This document shows positions 45,497 to 54,093 of a DNA stretch of 64,000 bases, in pieces. The notes under the pieces were generated by a model. That model saw only the letters and a list, made by a program, of their open reading frames with translations. It ran no database searches and was not told the origin of the DNA. Position numbers and translations under genes: made by a program. The first letter of the stretch is position 1; each line of letters opens with the position of its first letter. The stretch comes from an uncultured Clostridia bacterium (GTDB lineage Bacteria; Bacillota; Clostridia; Oscillospirales; CAG-272), in the NCBI GenBank assembly GCA_946407735.1, contig CAMJPL010000002.1, forward strand, positions 1 to 64,000. Direction: 5' to 3'.

Positions 45497-45583
45497 AATT
45501 CCGGCGAACATATCCGCGGCGTCATAAGGCGTCGGATATATATTCTTTTCTTTCTAGTCCAACTAAGAATCGGGTAACAGCTC

Positions 45584-46486
45584 ATGCTCCGTCAGATGCT
45601 TTTCCTCTACTTTTTCATACTCATAGGTCTTTTTCTCGGCAAATCGGGCAAGATCAATCCGGATCATACGGGCGTCATCTCCACTCTGCTGGTATATGTC
45701 TGCTCACCGTTTGTGAACCTGCGGACATTCGCCGGGAATTTCACGCTGTCGTATATAAGCAAAGGGTATAAATTCCTGATAGCGTCGGTGATTATAATCG
45801 CGGCGACGCATATACTCGGCGGACTGCTTTCAAAAAAGCTGACGGATGACGAATATGAGCGGAAGGTATGGCAGTATTCCCTTGTGGTGCCGAATTTCGG
45901 GTTTATGGGCATCCCGGTCGTCAGCGGCGCTCTCGGCGAGGAAGCGCTGATGGATTTCATGTTTTTCAGCCTTCCATTCAACATTTATATCTACGCCTAT
46001 TCCCTCCCCGTCCTCACACGCAGCAAGCCTTCCCTGCGCAGCTTCATAAACCCGCCGATGCTGGCGATCATAGCCGGTATGATACTGGGGCTTTCCGGCG
46101 TCGGTCTGCCTGATGTCGTGACCGATCTTATAAGCCCGGCAGCCGACGCTATGGGGTGCATCGCCATGATCCTGCTCGGAGCAGTGATATCGCAGTTCGA
46201 TATGAAGGCCATGCTCGTCAACAGGAACCTGTATATCATCACCTTCCTGCAGCTGATAGGGCTTCCCCTCATAATCGGTGTCCCGGCCATGCTCATCCTG
46301 CCGCCCGAGATGGGGCTGATCATAATGATCTTCGTTTCGCTCGCCTGCGGCCTGAACACGGTAGTCTTCCCGAAGCTCGTAAACGAGAACTGTCTCCACG
46401 GAGCCGGCATAGCGATAGTCTCGAGCACGGCCGCCAGCGTCACGGTGCCCGCTATAGTCGCCATCGCCTCAGCCGTATTCATGTAA
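45584..46486 (+). CDS. AEC-family permease (auxin efflux carrier/malate permease type)
   Basis: 300 residues, about ten TM helices in two inverted halves. The first half ends with VPNFGFMGIPVVSGALGEEAL and the second with SLACGLNTVVFPKLV, the two helix-crossover regions of the AEC fold. Family members carry malate, malonate or similar acids. With D-lactate dehydrogenase nearby, an organic-acid role would fit, but this is inference. A TM run begins right at the N-terminus. The ribosome binding site is weak. Confidence 0.85.
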   Translation: MLRQMLFLYFFILIGLFLGKSGKINPDHTGVISTLLVYVCSPFVNLRTFAGNFTLSYISKGYKFLIASVIIIAATHILGGLLSKKLTDDEYERKVWQYSLVVPNFGFMGIPVVSGALGEEALMDFMFFSLPFNIYIYAYSLPVLTRSKPSLRSFINPPMLAIIAGMILGLSGVGLPDVVTDLISPAADAMGCIAMILLGAVISQFDMKAMLVNRNLYIITFLQLIGLPLIIGVPAMLILPPEMGLIIMIFVSLACGLNTVVFPKLVNENCLHGAGIAIVSSTAASVTVPAIVAIASAVFM

Positions 46487-46569
46487 ACGGATGATCTCAC
46501 GGCGTCAGACAGAAATCCCGCTCACGCAGGCAGCTGATAAAAAATGAATCGGAAATATAAAACTGAAAA

Positions 46570-47472
46570 ATGAAAATAGTCATAATAATCCTTATAATCC
46601 TGGCCGTCCTCGTTATTTCGGCGTTCGTCATCGGCATCTCCTTCGCGCCGAACGTTCTCGGTATAAAGCCGCAGACGCTTGACGGGGCAAGAAAATGGCA
46701 GGAAGAACACTATGACATATCATGGTATGACGATATCGTAAAGGAAGATTTTACCGCAGAAAGCTTTGACGGATATATCCTTCACGCTCAGACGCTTTTC
46801 GCGTCTCAGGATTCCGACAGATACATCATCATCTCACACGGCTATACCGACAACCGCTTCGGCGCGCTGAAATACGCCGGGATGTATCTCGATCTCGGGT
46901 ACAACGCCGTCATCTACGATCTGCGCGGTCACGGAGAGAACAAGCCTGATTTCTGCACATACTCGATAAGAGAGAGCCTTGATCTGAACGCGCTGATATC
47001 CTGCGTAAGAGAAAAGTATCCCTCGCTTTCATCTCTCGCCCTTCACGGCGAGTCGCTCGGCGCGGCGTCGACGGCAGCGGTCCTAAAATACAGGCCTGAC
47101 GTCGATTTCGCCGTCGCAGACTGCGGATTCAGCGATATTACAAATGTTCTCAAAAACGCGCTCAAAACGGCGAATATGCCGACGTTCATAGTGGATTTTC
47201 TGTCGCTGTGCACCAAGATCAGATACGGCTACGCGTTGAGCGATATGAGACCGATAGACGCACTCGAAGAAAACGAGATACCCATCCTTTTCATCCACGG
47301 AGCCGATGATGCGTTCATAACGCCGGACAACAGCAGACGCATGAGCGAAGCGACAAAAGGATATTCGGAATTTCATACGATCCCCGGCGCCGGTCACGCC
47401 GAGTCGATACTGAAGGACAGGGAGAGATACGCCGAGATCGTGAAGGCGTTCATCGGGAAGATATCTGAGTGA
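46570..47472 (+). CDS. Membrane-anchored alpha/beta hydrolase
   Basis: 300 residues. One N-terminal TM helix (VIIILIILAVLVISAFVIGI, about 3-23) tethers an alpha/beta hydrolase. IISHGYTDNRF (oxyanion region), ALHGESLGAAST (nucleophile Ser), ILFIHGADDAFI (Asp) and IPGAGHAESIL (His) complete the triad. It resembles the YqkD-like group found in many Bacillota; the substrate is unknown. The catalytic domain's side of the membrane cannot be read from sequence. It follows the AEC permease by 83 nt and may share its transcript. Confidence 0.85.
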   Translation: MKIVIIILIILAVLVISAFVIGISFAPNVLGIKPQTLDGARKWQEEHYDISWYDDIVKEDFTAESFDGYILHAQTLFASQDSDRYIIISHGYTDNRFGALKYAGMYLDLGYNAVIYDLRGHGENKPDFCTYSIRESLDLNALISCVREKYPSLSSLALHGESLGAASTAAVLKYRPDVDFAVADCGFSDITNVLKNALKTANMPTFIVDFLSLCTKIRYGYALSDMRPIDALEENEIPILFIHGADDAFITPDNSRRMSEATKGYSEFHTIPGAGHAESILKDRERYAEIVKAFIGKISE

Positions 47473-47514
47473 TGTGAACATGTGAATCCTGATCAGTTTG
47501 TTTTCAAAATATCA

Positions 47515-47543
47515 TTGATATGGGGCAAAGAGTGTGATATAAT
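47515..47543 (+). promoter_or_regulatory. Promoter of the NahK-fusion/uridylyltransferase operon
   Basis: TTGATA, 17 nt, TATAAT with TGA extension; leader about 120 nt to ATG 47669. Confidence 0.75.
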
Positions 47544-47668
47544 ATTTGAAATATATTTTTCGCGCCGTGAAGATCCCGACATATACTCAGATATGCGTAT
47601 CACGCTTATGGCTGTCCTGTATCGACGGATCCGCAGCGGTGTCATGATGATTTCCGACAGGTCCCGAT

Positions 47669-49369
47669 ATGGCTGATAATATACCCGGAAAAACAAGAAA
47701 GACAAACCGGCGTCTCCTTATCTTTTACGACGCGCTGGGGATCATTGCCGTCTGGGCTCTTATCCTGGCACTGCATCCCTCAAGTCCCAGACCGTTCAGC
47801 GGCAATGTACTGATATATAATCTGATCGCCGCGCTCGTCTGCTTCACGGGCTTCCGCCTGATATTCGGCGTCTACCGCATGATATGGCGCACCGGCAATG
47901 TCGGCGCCTTCGCGAGGGAGACCGCCGCGCTTATTCTCGGAGTCCTTTCATACCTCGCGCTGTCAAGGATTGTCTCCGGTCTTCCGTTCACTACGGCGCT
48001 GGCGTTCTCCGTGACATGTGCGGCAATCGGCATATTCGGCAGGATAGCGTATTATTACGTCTACCGTCTGGCGAAGAAGGACAATCCGTTTTCAAGGGCG
48101 CTGAAAAAGCTAATCACGGCGCTTACTCTTGTCGACTTCGACTCGGAGGCCGACGGAGGCGTGATGCGGGTTGTGCTCGAACCCGCCGAGGCGTCTCACA
48201 GCCCGATAAACGAGATCCAGGCTGTCGCCGAGAAATTCGCCATACGCGGCGAGATCACGTCGGTGACACAGATCAACAAGGGTTATATCAACCGTACTTA
48301 TAAGATCGAAACGCTTTCCGAGACCGGTCACGTCCATAAATATCTCCTGCAGCGGATCAACACGAACGTTTTCCCGGATGTCGACGCTCTGATGAGCAAT
48401 TTCAAGCTCACGACAGATCACCTTCTCGGCAGGCTGAAGCTGCCGGGGAGCGGAAAGAAGGGATCGGTCCAGACGAGCAGGCCGACAAAGGACGGCAGGG
48501 CCTATCTTTCCGATCAGTCGGGATGCTGGAGAACGCTCGTGTATTTCGACGGAGTTTACTCACTTGATATCCCTGACAGTCCTGAAACATTCTATTACGC
48601 CGGAAAGGCGTTCGGAAGCTTCATACGCGAGATGTCGGACGTCGATGTATCCGACGTGGCGGTAGTCATCCCGAACTTCCACAATACGGCGAGCCGCTAC
48701 CGTGACCTTGAAAAGGTGATAGAGAAAGATCCGAAGGGCCGGCTCGCGGCAGTCATGCCGGAGGTGGAATTCATCCGCGCAAGATCCGGCAGCTTCGGTG
48801 TTATAACCGAAGCCCTTGAGTCGGGGAGGATCCCGACCAGAGTATGCCACAACGACTGCAACCTGAATAACATCCTGTTCGACAAGGAGACTCACCTGCC
48901 GGTCGCCATCATCGACCTTGACACCGTCATGCCGTCCTCGCCGCTTTACGATTACGGCGACAGCATGAGGATCGGCACCAACACCGCGACAGACGACGAA
49001 AAGGATCTCTCAAAGGTCTCCTGCGACCTCAATCTTTACGCGAAGTACGCGAGAGGCTATCTTGAAGAATGCGGACATATGCTGACAAAGGAGGAGCTAG
49101 AGCTTCTTCCGCTCGCCTCTCTCATAATAACGAGCGAGGACGGCATACGCTTTTTGATGGATCACATCGACGGCGACACCTATTACAACATCTACTATCC
49201 CGGACAGAATCTCGACAGGTCGAGAACGCAGCTCGCTCTGCTCGCCGATATGGAAAGAAAGCTGCCGGATATAATCGCGATTCTGCGGGATATCTACACC
49301 GGGCTCGGTCTTGACGCCGAGCTTGACGAGGATAAGATTACTTCAATGTGGAGGATCAGTAAATCATGA
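47669..49369 (+). CDS. Membrane-anchored NahK-like N-acetylhexosamine 1-kinase fusion
   Basis: 566 residues. Residues 1-about 150 hold four TM helices (about 17-38, 48-66, 82-104, 105-128) with FRLIFGVYRMIWRTGNVGAFARE, the pattern of the N-terminal membrane domain of FlaA1/CapD/WbpM UDP-GlcNAc dehydratases. From about 190 on, it matches bifidobacterial N-acetylhexosamine 1-kinase (APH fold): INKGYINRTYKIE, KYLLQRINTNVFPDVDALM, catalytic VCHNDCNLNNILFD near 394, metal IIDLDTVMPSSPLYDYGDS near 415 and NTATDDEKDLSKV. It should make HexNAc-1-phosphate at the membrane. The stop overlaps the next ATG (ATGA), so it is co-made with a GlmU-like transferase. I have not seen this fusion described. Confidence 0.85.
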   Translation: MADNIPGKTRKTNRRLLIFYDALGIIAVWALILALHPSSPRPFSGNVLIYNLIAALVCFTGFRLIFGVYRMIWRTGNVGAFARETAALILGVLSYLALSRIVSGLPFTTALAFSVTCAAIGIFGRIAYYYVYRLAKKDNPFSRALKKLITALTLVDFDSEADGGVMRVVLEPAEASHSPINEIQAVAEKFAIRGEITSVTQINKGYINRTYKIETLSETGHVHKYLLQRINTNVFPDVDALMSNFKLTTDHLLGRLKLPGSGKKGSVQTSRPTKDGRAYLSDQSGCWRTLVYFDGVYSLDIPDSPETFYYAGKAFGSFIREMSDVDVSDVAVVIPNFHNTASRYRDLEKVIEKDPKGRLAAVMPEVEFIRARSGSFGVITEALESGRIPTRVCHNDCNLNNILFDKETHLPVAIIDLDTVMPSSPLYDYGDSMRIGTNTATDDEKDLSKVSCDLNLYAKYARGYLEECGHMLTKEELELLPLASLIITSEDGIRFLMDHIDGDTYYNIYYPGQNLDRSRTQLALLADMERKLPDIIAILRDIYTGLGLDAELDEDKITSMWRISKS

Positions 49370-50106
49370 GAGCGATAGTCCCCGCCGCGGGAAAAGGAAA
49401 ACGGCTTCATTCCGAGGAACACGATCTGCCGAAGGTCCTGCATAAGGCATGCGGCAGGCCTCTGCTCGAAACAGTGCTCGGACAGCTCGATTTCATCGAC
49501 AAAAGCGACATATACATCGTCGTCGGCTACCAGAAGGAAAAGGTCATCGACTATTTCGGCGATGAATACCGCTACGCGGTGCAGGAGCAGCAGCTCGGCA
49601 CAGGGCATGCCGTCATGATGTGCGAGCCGTTTTTCCGTGACTATCACGGCACCGTCCTTGTCACCTTCGGGGACATGCCTCTCTTCCGCCGGGAGATCAT
49701 GAGAGACATGTGCAGATATCACGAGGAGAAAAAGGCCGCATGCACCCTTCTGACCGCTGAGAACCCCGAGCTCAGGATGTGGGCAAGGATCGTGAGGGAC
49801 GACGCCGGGCGATTCTCAAGGATCGTCGAGGGAAAGGACTGTACGCCGCAGCAGGCGGAGATAAAGGAGCTGTTCTCCGGTGTCCTTGTCTTTGACAGCG
49901 ACGCGCTGTTCGAGACACTTCCGCTGATAGGCAAAAACAACGTCCAGGGAGAGTATTATCTGACCGAAGTCCCCCAGCTGATGGCACAGCGCGGGATGAC
50001 CGTCGAGACCTATATGACAGACGACGGCGACGATCTCCGCGGCGTCAACACTCAGGAGGATCTTGCCGTATGCGAGGCGGTCATGAGAAAACGCGGCATG
50101 GCGTGA
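49366..50106 (+). CDS. GlmU N-terminal-type nucleotidyltransferase
   Basis: 246 residues: only the GlmU pyrophosphorylase half, without the beta-helix acetyltransferase domain. IVPAAGKGKRLHSEEHDLPKVLHKACGRPL is the nucleotide-binding loop, QLGTGHAVMMCEP and VTFGDMPLF are GlmU strands, and NVQGEYYLTEVPQLM and GVNTQEDLA are the C-terminal landmarks. GlmU-type enzymes join UTP and GlcNAc-1-phosphate. Because the overlapping upstream gene should make HexNAc-1-phosphate, the pair forms a two-step route to UDP-HexNAc. Strong site GGAGGATCA lies inside the kinase gene. Confidence 0.9.
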   Translation: MRAIVPAAGKGKRLHSEEHDLPKVLHKACGRPLLETVLGQLDFIDKSDIYIVVGYQKEKVIDYFGDEYRYAVQEQQLGTGHAVMMCEPFFRDYHGTVLVTFGDMPLFRREIMRDMCRYHEEKKAACTLLTAENPELRMWARIVRDDAGRFSRIVEGKDCTPQQAEIKELFSGVLVFDSDALFETLPLIGKNNVQGEYYLTEVPQLMAQRGMTVETYMTDDGDDLRGVNTQEDLAVCEAVMRKRGMA

Positions 50107-50190
50107 GATATCCCCGTCGGCGATGCTTCCCTTCAAATCCGCGGCTTATATCCGCCGCGGCGTCACTGAACTGAAAACACAACGGTATAA

Positions 50191-51552
50191 ATGATCATGA
50201 AAAACACGCTTCTCGCCGGATTTGCCCGGCTCGATATCACTCCGCCTCTCGGGATCGGGATAGCCGGTTACTATGTGGAAAGAAAGGCGGAGGGGATCCT
50301 CGATCCGCTCGAATGCTCCGCCCTTGCCGTCTCCGACGGAGATAATACCCGCGTCATAATCTCGATCGACACCTGCGGCGGAGCCGGTACTAAATATTAC
50401 ACCTCCGCGAGAGAGGCGGCGGCAAAGTCGACCGGCATCTCCTCCGACGGCGTCTTCATTTCTTCCACTCATACCCATACAGGCCCCTACTGGGGGGAGC
50501 GCGACAGCGAGATCGAGAAGAGATACACCGAATTTCTGATCGGCAGGATGGCCGACGCGGCTTGTCTCGCGGTAAAGGACATGAAGCCGGCGAAGCTCGG
50601 CATCGGCGCCGGGACGGCTCACAATATCGCCTTCATCCGCAGATATGTGATGAAGGACGGCAGGATCCGCACGAATCCCGGCGTGAACAATCCGGATATC
50701 GTCCGTCCCGTCGGGGATGTCGACGAGAGCGTCGGCGTGATGAGATTCACTCGGGATGACGGTCCGGAGATCGTTCTGCTGAACTTCGGATGTCATCCGG
50801 ACGTGGTGGGCGGAAATCTGATATCCGCCGACTGGCCGGGCTTCGCGAGAAGAACGGTCGAGAGGTCGCTTGACAATGTGCGCTGCATCTTCCTCAACGG
50901 CGCCGAGGGCGACGTGAACCACGTCAACGTGCACCCGAAGGGCGGCGATCTGAACGGCATGTTCATGGATTTCGACGATGTGTCGAGAGGATATCCTCAT
51001 TCCCGCCACATGGGTAACGTGGTCGCGGCGGCGGCGCTGCAGGCGTACGAGAAGGTCGAGTGGCGTGACGTTTCAAGGGTGGGAGGAAAAATAATGACTC
51101 TTACCCTCCCGTCAAATTTGCCGACGAAGGAACAGCTCGTCTCGGCGCGAGAGATCGCGTCGCTTCACAGAGCCGGAAGGGACAAAGATATCCCGTTCGA
51201 AGCCATGGAGCTCACCACCGTCGTCGCCGAGGCGGAAAGGATGCTTCGTCTTGAGAACGGCCCGGAATCGTTCGCTATGCCGCTCTCGTCGCTGTTCATC
51301 GGCGATACGGCGTTCATCGGCATCCCCGGCGAACCGTTCGGCGGCATCGGAAAGGCTCTCAAGCAGGCTGACGGATGGGCTATGGTCCTGCCCTGCTGCA
51401 TAACGAACGGCTACGAGGGATATTTCCCGATGAAGGATTCCTACGACGAGGGCGGATATGAGGCGAGAAGCTCGATATATGCAGCCGGAGCCGCCGAGAG
51501 GATAATCGAGGAAGGCCTTAAGCTGCTGTCGGAGATACGAAAAGACATCTGA
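50191..51552 (+). CDS. Neutral/alkaline ceramidase-like (N-acylsphingosine amidohydrolase-type) protein
   Basis: 453 residues, no signal peptide. The family zinc motif region STHTHTGPYWG is clear, with NFGCHPDVVGGNLISADWPGF and FLNGAEGDVNH as the other conserved metal or amide strands. True neutral ceramidases are secreted and about 650 residues with a C-terminal immunoglobulin-like domain; this protein is shorter, lacks the C-terminal domain and is probably intracellular. The family also occurs in carbohydrate gene clusters without known ceramide substrates, so the reaction is uncertain. Start uncertain by two codons (ATGATCATG). Confidence 0.72.
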   Translation: MIMKNTLLAGFARLDITPPLGIGIAGYYVERKAEGILDPLECSALAVSDGDNTRVIISIDTCGGAGTKYYTSAREAAAKSTGISSDGVFISSTHTHTGPYWGERDSEIEKRYTEFLIGRMADAACLAVKDMKPAKLGIGAGTAHNIAFIRRYVMKDGRIRTNPGVNNPDIVRPVGDVDESVGVMRFTRDDGPEIVLLNFGCHPDVVGGNLISADWPGFARRTVERSLDNVRCIFLNGAEGDVNHVNVHPKGGDLNGMFMDFDDVSRGYPHSRHMGNVVAAAALQAYEKVEWRDVSRVGGKIMTLTLPSNLPTKEQLVSAREIASLHRAGRDKDIPFEAMELTTVVAEAERMLRLENGPESFAMPLSSLFIGDTAFIGIPGEPFGGIGKALKQADGWAMVLPCCITNGYEGYFPMKDSYDEGGYEARSSIYAAGAAERIIEEGLKLLSEIRKDI

Positions 51553-51583
51553 CGAAGATCCGACTCAAAAACTATCACTGAAT

Positions 51584-51626
51584 TCCCGAAGCAGGTCTGT
51601 GATTTCGCCTGCTCCGGGATATTTTT
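51584..51626 (+). terminator. Intrinsic terminator after the ceramidase-like gene
   Basis: TCCCGAAGCAGG / CCTGCTCCGGGA stem of 12 positions with one mismatch and a 12-nt loop, followed by TATTTTTAT. Confidence 0.78.
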
Positions 51627-51676
51627 ATCCTTATATCGGCGCCGCGTAATTATTTCAAATTTATATCCGAATATTA

Positions 51677-51705
51677 TTGACTTCATATCGGATTTGTGAT
51701 ATAAT
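51677..51705 (+). promoter_or_regulatory. Promoter of the M24-like/ASRT/creatininase cassette
   Basis: TTGACT, 17 nt, TATAAT with TGA extension, leader about 75 nt. Confidence 0.8.
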
Positions 51706-51785
51706 CAAATCTGTCATAGAGACAATCCCGTAAGCAGGCGTCATATCTCAAAACGCCGGGGCGACAAAAGAAAAGGAGAATACTC

Positions 51786-52958
51786 ATGTCAAGAATCTGC
51801 ATCCCCGATTACGAGTACAAGGAAAGAATCGCGAAAGCCGCGAAGATGGTGCGCGACAGAGGGCTTGATGTGATGCTGGTCGTCAGCACAGAGTCTGATT
51901 ACGCCAACGCCCGCTATTTCAGCGGCTTCTGGCCGCTGTTCGAGCGCGCCGGTGTCGCGGTCTCCGCCTCGGGAGACGCGTGTCTGCTCGTCGGTCCCGA
52001 GTCCCCGATCTTCGCCAAGGACTTCGGCAAGATCGACAAGGTATTCGTTTTGAAAGAATTCCGCGAAAGCGCCGATCCGTCCTATCCGGAGCTCATCCCG
52101 GATTCCTTCAAGGAGGCGTTCGCCGCTATCGGCGTAAAGGGCGAAAACATCAAAATCGGACTCGGAAGCTATGTCGAATGCACGCTGCCGATCCTCGACG
52201 GGCTGAAAGACAACTTCCCGAAGGCCGAGATATCCTACTGCAACGACATAATGGTCGAGCTGCGCAAGATCAAGAGCGAAAATGAGATCGCCTGCATACG
52301 CGAGGGCTTCCGCATAGTCGACATCGCGACGGACGAGGTCATCCGCGCCCTTAAGCCCGGCGTCACCGAGCTCCAGATGGTCGGCGTGGCCGAGCGCGTG
52401 ATATACGAAAACGGCGCCGAATACGAAGGCCTGCCGATGTACGTTTTCAGCGAAAAGTCGACGCGCCATGCGATCAGCCGCTCAAGCTACCGCGTCATCG
52501 AGAAGGGCGACATAGTCCAGCTCAATCTCTCAGCCAAGATCGACGGTTATTCTCCGTCCACCGGTCTGCCGGTCGTTATGGGCAAGATCACGCCCGACCG
52601 CAGACGCTACATCGATTTCTGCCTTGAGATGCACAACTGGACGGTCAAAAACCTAAAGGCCGGGATCCCGGCCGGAAAGATCCCGCAGGAATTCTATCAG
52701 AAATTCATCGACGCCGGATATAAGGACAACTTCGTCTACGGCCCCTGCCACGGAACCGGCATGATCGAGGTGGAGGCTCCGTGGATGGAGACGACATCGG
52801 ACTGGATACTCGAAGAGAACATGACCTTCCAGGTCGACACCTTCATCTCCGGCCCGACCTTCGGCACCCGCTGGGAAAAGGGCGTCGTCATCAAAAAGGA
52901 CGGCTGCGAAACGATGACAAACTATCTTGAGAAGGGACTGATCGAGCTTGACTTCTGA
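51786..52958 (+). CDS. M24-fold creatinase-like protein lacking canonical metal ligands
   Basis: 390 residues with a creatinase/prolidase N-terminal domain (about 1-155) and the pita-bread catalytic fold. Canonical M24 peptidases use two Asp, one His and two Glu. Here the first Asp position is Asn (VQLNLSAKIDGYS), the second is Ser (SPSTGLP), the His is kept (GPCHGTGM near 320), the first Glu is Asp (NMTFQVDTF) and the last Glu is kept. Creatinase, which cleaves creatine without metal, is the known precedent for a metal-free M24 enzyme, so an amidinohydrolase-like or non-peptidase activity is likelier than proline peptidase. Very strong AAAGGAG site; first gene of a three-gene operon. Confidence 0.85.
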   Translation: MSRICIPDYEYKERIAKAAKMVRDRGLDVMLVVSTESDYANARYFSGFWPLFERAGVAVSASGDACLLVGPESPIFAKDFGKIDKVFVLKEFRESADPSYPELIPDSFKEAFAAIGVKGENIKIGLGSYVECTLPILDGLKDNFPKAEISYCNDIMVELRKIKSENEIACIREGFRIVDIATDEVIRALKPGVTELQMVGVAERVIYENGAEYEGLPMYVFSEKSTRHAISRSSYRVIEKGDIVQLNLSAKIDGYSPSTGLPVVMGKITPDRRRYIDFCLEMHNWTVKNLKAGIPAGKIPQEFYQKFIDAGYKDNFVYGPCHGTGMIEVEAPWMETTSDWILEENMTFQVDTFISGPTFGTRWEKGVVIKKDGCETMTNYLEKGLIELDF

Positions 52959-52962
52959 GAGC

Positions 52963-53322
52963 ATGGGAAAAACCAGATGGCTGATCCCCGACTGCGAGCT
53001 CCCTCCCGAGGGAGACGGGGTCCTCAAGGGGCATGAATCGGTCATCATCGTGAACGACAGCGGCGAGGACGCCGAGATCGAAGTAAAGCTGTACTTTACC
53101 GACGAGGAAAGCGTTTCCGGGATCTTCTGGCACGTCGGCGCCGACCGCGTGAAATGCTTCAGGATGAACAATCCCGACGACATGGGCGGCTTCATCGTCC
53201 CGAAGGAGACCCAGTACGCGATGAAGCTGGTATCGTCCTGCCCTATCGTCGTGCAGTACGGAAGACTGGACAACCGTCAGACGAATCTCGCCTATTATAC
53301 CACTCTCGGCTACGCCGAGTAA
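52963..53322 (+). CDS. ASRT-family (sensory rhodopsin transducer-like) protein
   Basis: 119 residues, no membrane segment. The family pattern is GKTRWLIPDCELPPEGDG, GHESVIIVNDSGEDAEIEVKLYF and PIVVQYGRLDNRQTNLAYYTTLGYA, close to Anabaena sensory rhodopsin transducer (PIVVQ..RLD.RQ). ASRT is a small beta-sandwich tetramer; homologues occur in many bacteria without rhodopsins, where the role is open. Start at ATG 52963 rather than the TTG 52948 that overlaps the M24-like gene. It sits between the M24-like and creatininase-like genes with 4-nt and 10-nt gaps, so a role in the same pathway is likely. Confidence 0.85.
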   Translation: MGKTRWLIPDCELPPEGDGVLKGHESVIIVNDSGEDAEIEVKLYFTDEESVSGIFWHVGADRVKCFRMNNPDDMGGFIVPKETQYAMKLVSSCPIVVQYGRLDNRQTNLAYYTTLGYAE

Positions 53323-53332
53323 GGAGAATCGT

Positions 53333-54067
53333 ATGAGACTGGATTTTTGTTTTCCCCGTGAGCTGGAAGAAGCCAAAAAGAAACGGACTCCGGTGGTGAT
53401 CCCCGGCGGCACCGTCGAATATCACGGGCCGGCCTGCGGTTACGGCTGCGACACGCTGATAGTTGAGGGACTGCTGAATGAGCTCGCCAAAAAGCGAGAG
53501 CTAATCATCGCCCCGTCGATCAGCTACAGTCCTTCTAGCTGGGCGGTCGGGGGCGACACCTCGGGAACCGTGCATGTGGATGAGGTCATCTTCGAGGAAT
53601 ACCTCTACAACATATTCTGGAGCATGCTCTCGGCGGGGCTGAGGAACATCTATGTCGTGATCCATCATCAGTTCGAGGAAGGCAGCTTCATGCCGATGAC
53701 CCTCTCATACATGAAGGCCGGAAAGCGCGCGACGATGCGGTATCTCGAAAAGACTCTCGGTCAGGGCTGGTGGGGCAGCGAAAGCTACGCCGATTATTAC
53801 GACAATCTCGGCGGCGCCGATGATCCCTTCTCATGGATCAAGGTCATCCCGGCGATGTCTCCCAGAGCCCAGAAGGAGACCGGCTACGATCACGCCGGCA
53901 AGTACGAGACCTCGCTTCTGATGGCGCTCTACCCCGACGCGGTACATCTCGACAGGCTCGGCGACATCAAGCACTGGTTCACCAAAAACGCGGTCGAGGC
54001 AAGTCCCGAGCTCGGCCGCAGGATGATGGAGATCAGTCTCGCCGATCTCGATGAAGCGATAAAGTAA
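53333..54067 (+). CDS. Creatininase-family amidohydrolase
   Basis: 244 residues. Metal motifs are retained: VIPGGTVEYHGPACGYGCDTL gives Glu29, His31 and Asp40, VIHHQFEEG holds the next His, and YDHAGKYETSLLM is the C-terminal HAG..ETS signature with the metal Glu. The usual NGHGGN strand is IHHQFEEG, so the second-shell residues differ from true creatininase. The family includes creatinine amidohydrolase, FAPy deformylase ArfB, the inositol enzyme IolN and MftE. With a creatinase-like M24 protein two genes upstream, an amide- or lactam-opening step is plausible. TAAGGAG site. Confidence 0.88.
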   Translation: MRLDFCFPRELEEAKKKRTPVVIPGGTVEYHGPACGYGCDTLIVEGLLNELAKKRELIIAPSISYSPSSWAVGGDTSGTVHVDEVIFEEYLYNIFWSMLSAGLRNIYVVIHHQFEEGSFMPMTLSYMKAGKRATMRYLEKTLGQGWWGSESYADYYDNLGGADDPFSWIKVIPAMSPRAQKETGYDHAGKYETSLLMALYPDAVHLDRLGDIKHWFTKNAVEASPELGRRMMEISLADLDEAIK

Positions 54068-54093
54068 AACAAAACACAATGTTCAGCATATGA

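Noticed and set aside
47669-49369. Aminoglycoside resistance kinase
   Set aside because: The APH fold is shared, but the specific motifs match N-acetylhexosamine 1-kinase, and the GlmU-like partner supports a sugar substrate.
52963-53322. Rhodopsin signalling component
   Set aside because: ASRT-family similarity is clear, but no rhodopsin gene exists in the window and the neighbours are amidohydrolases.
51786-54067. Plain creatinine degradation pathway
   Set aside because: The creatininase-like protein differs at a conserved motif, the families are broad and no sarcosine-handling gene is present; assigning creatinine would overreach.
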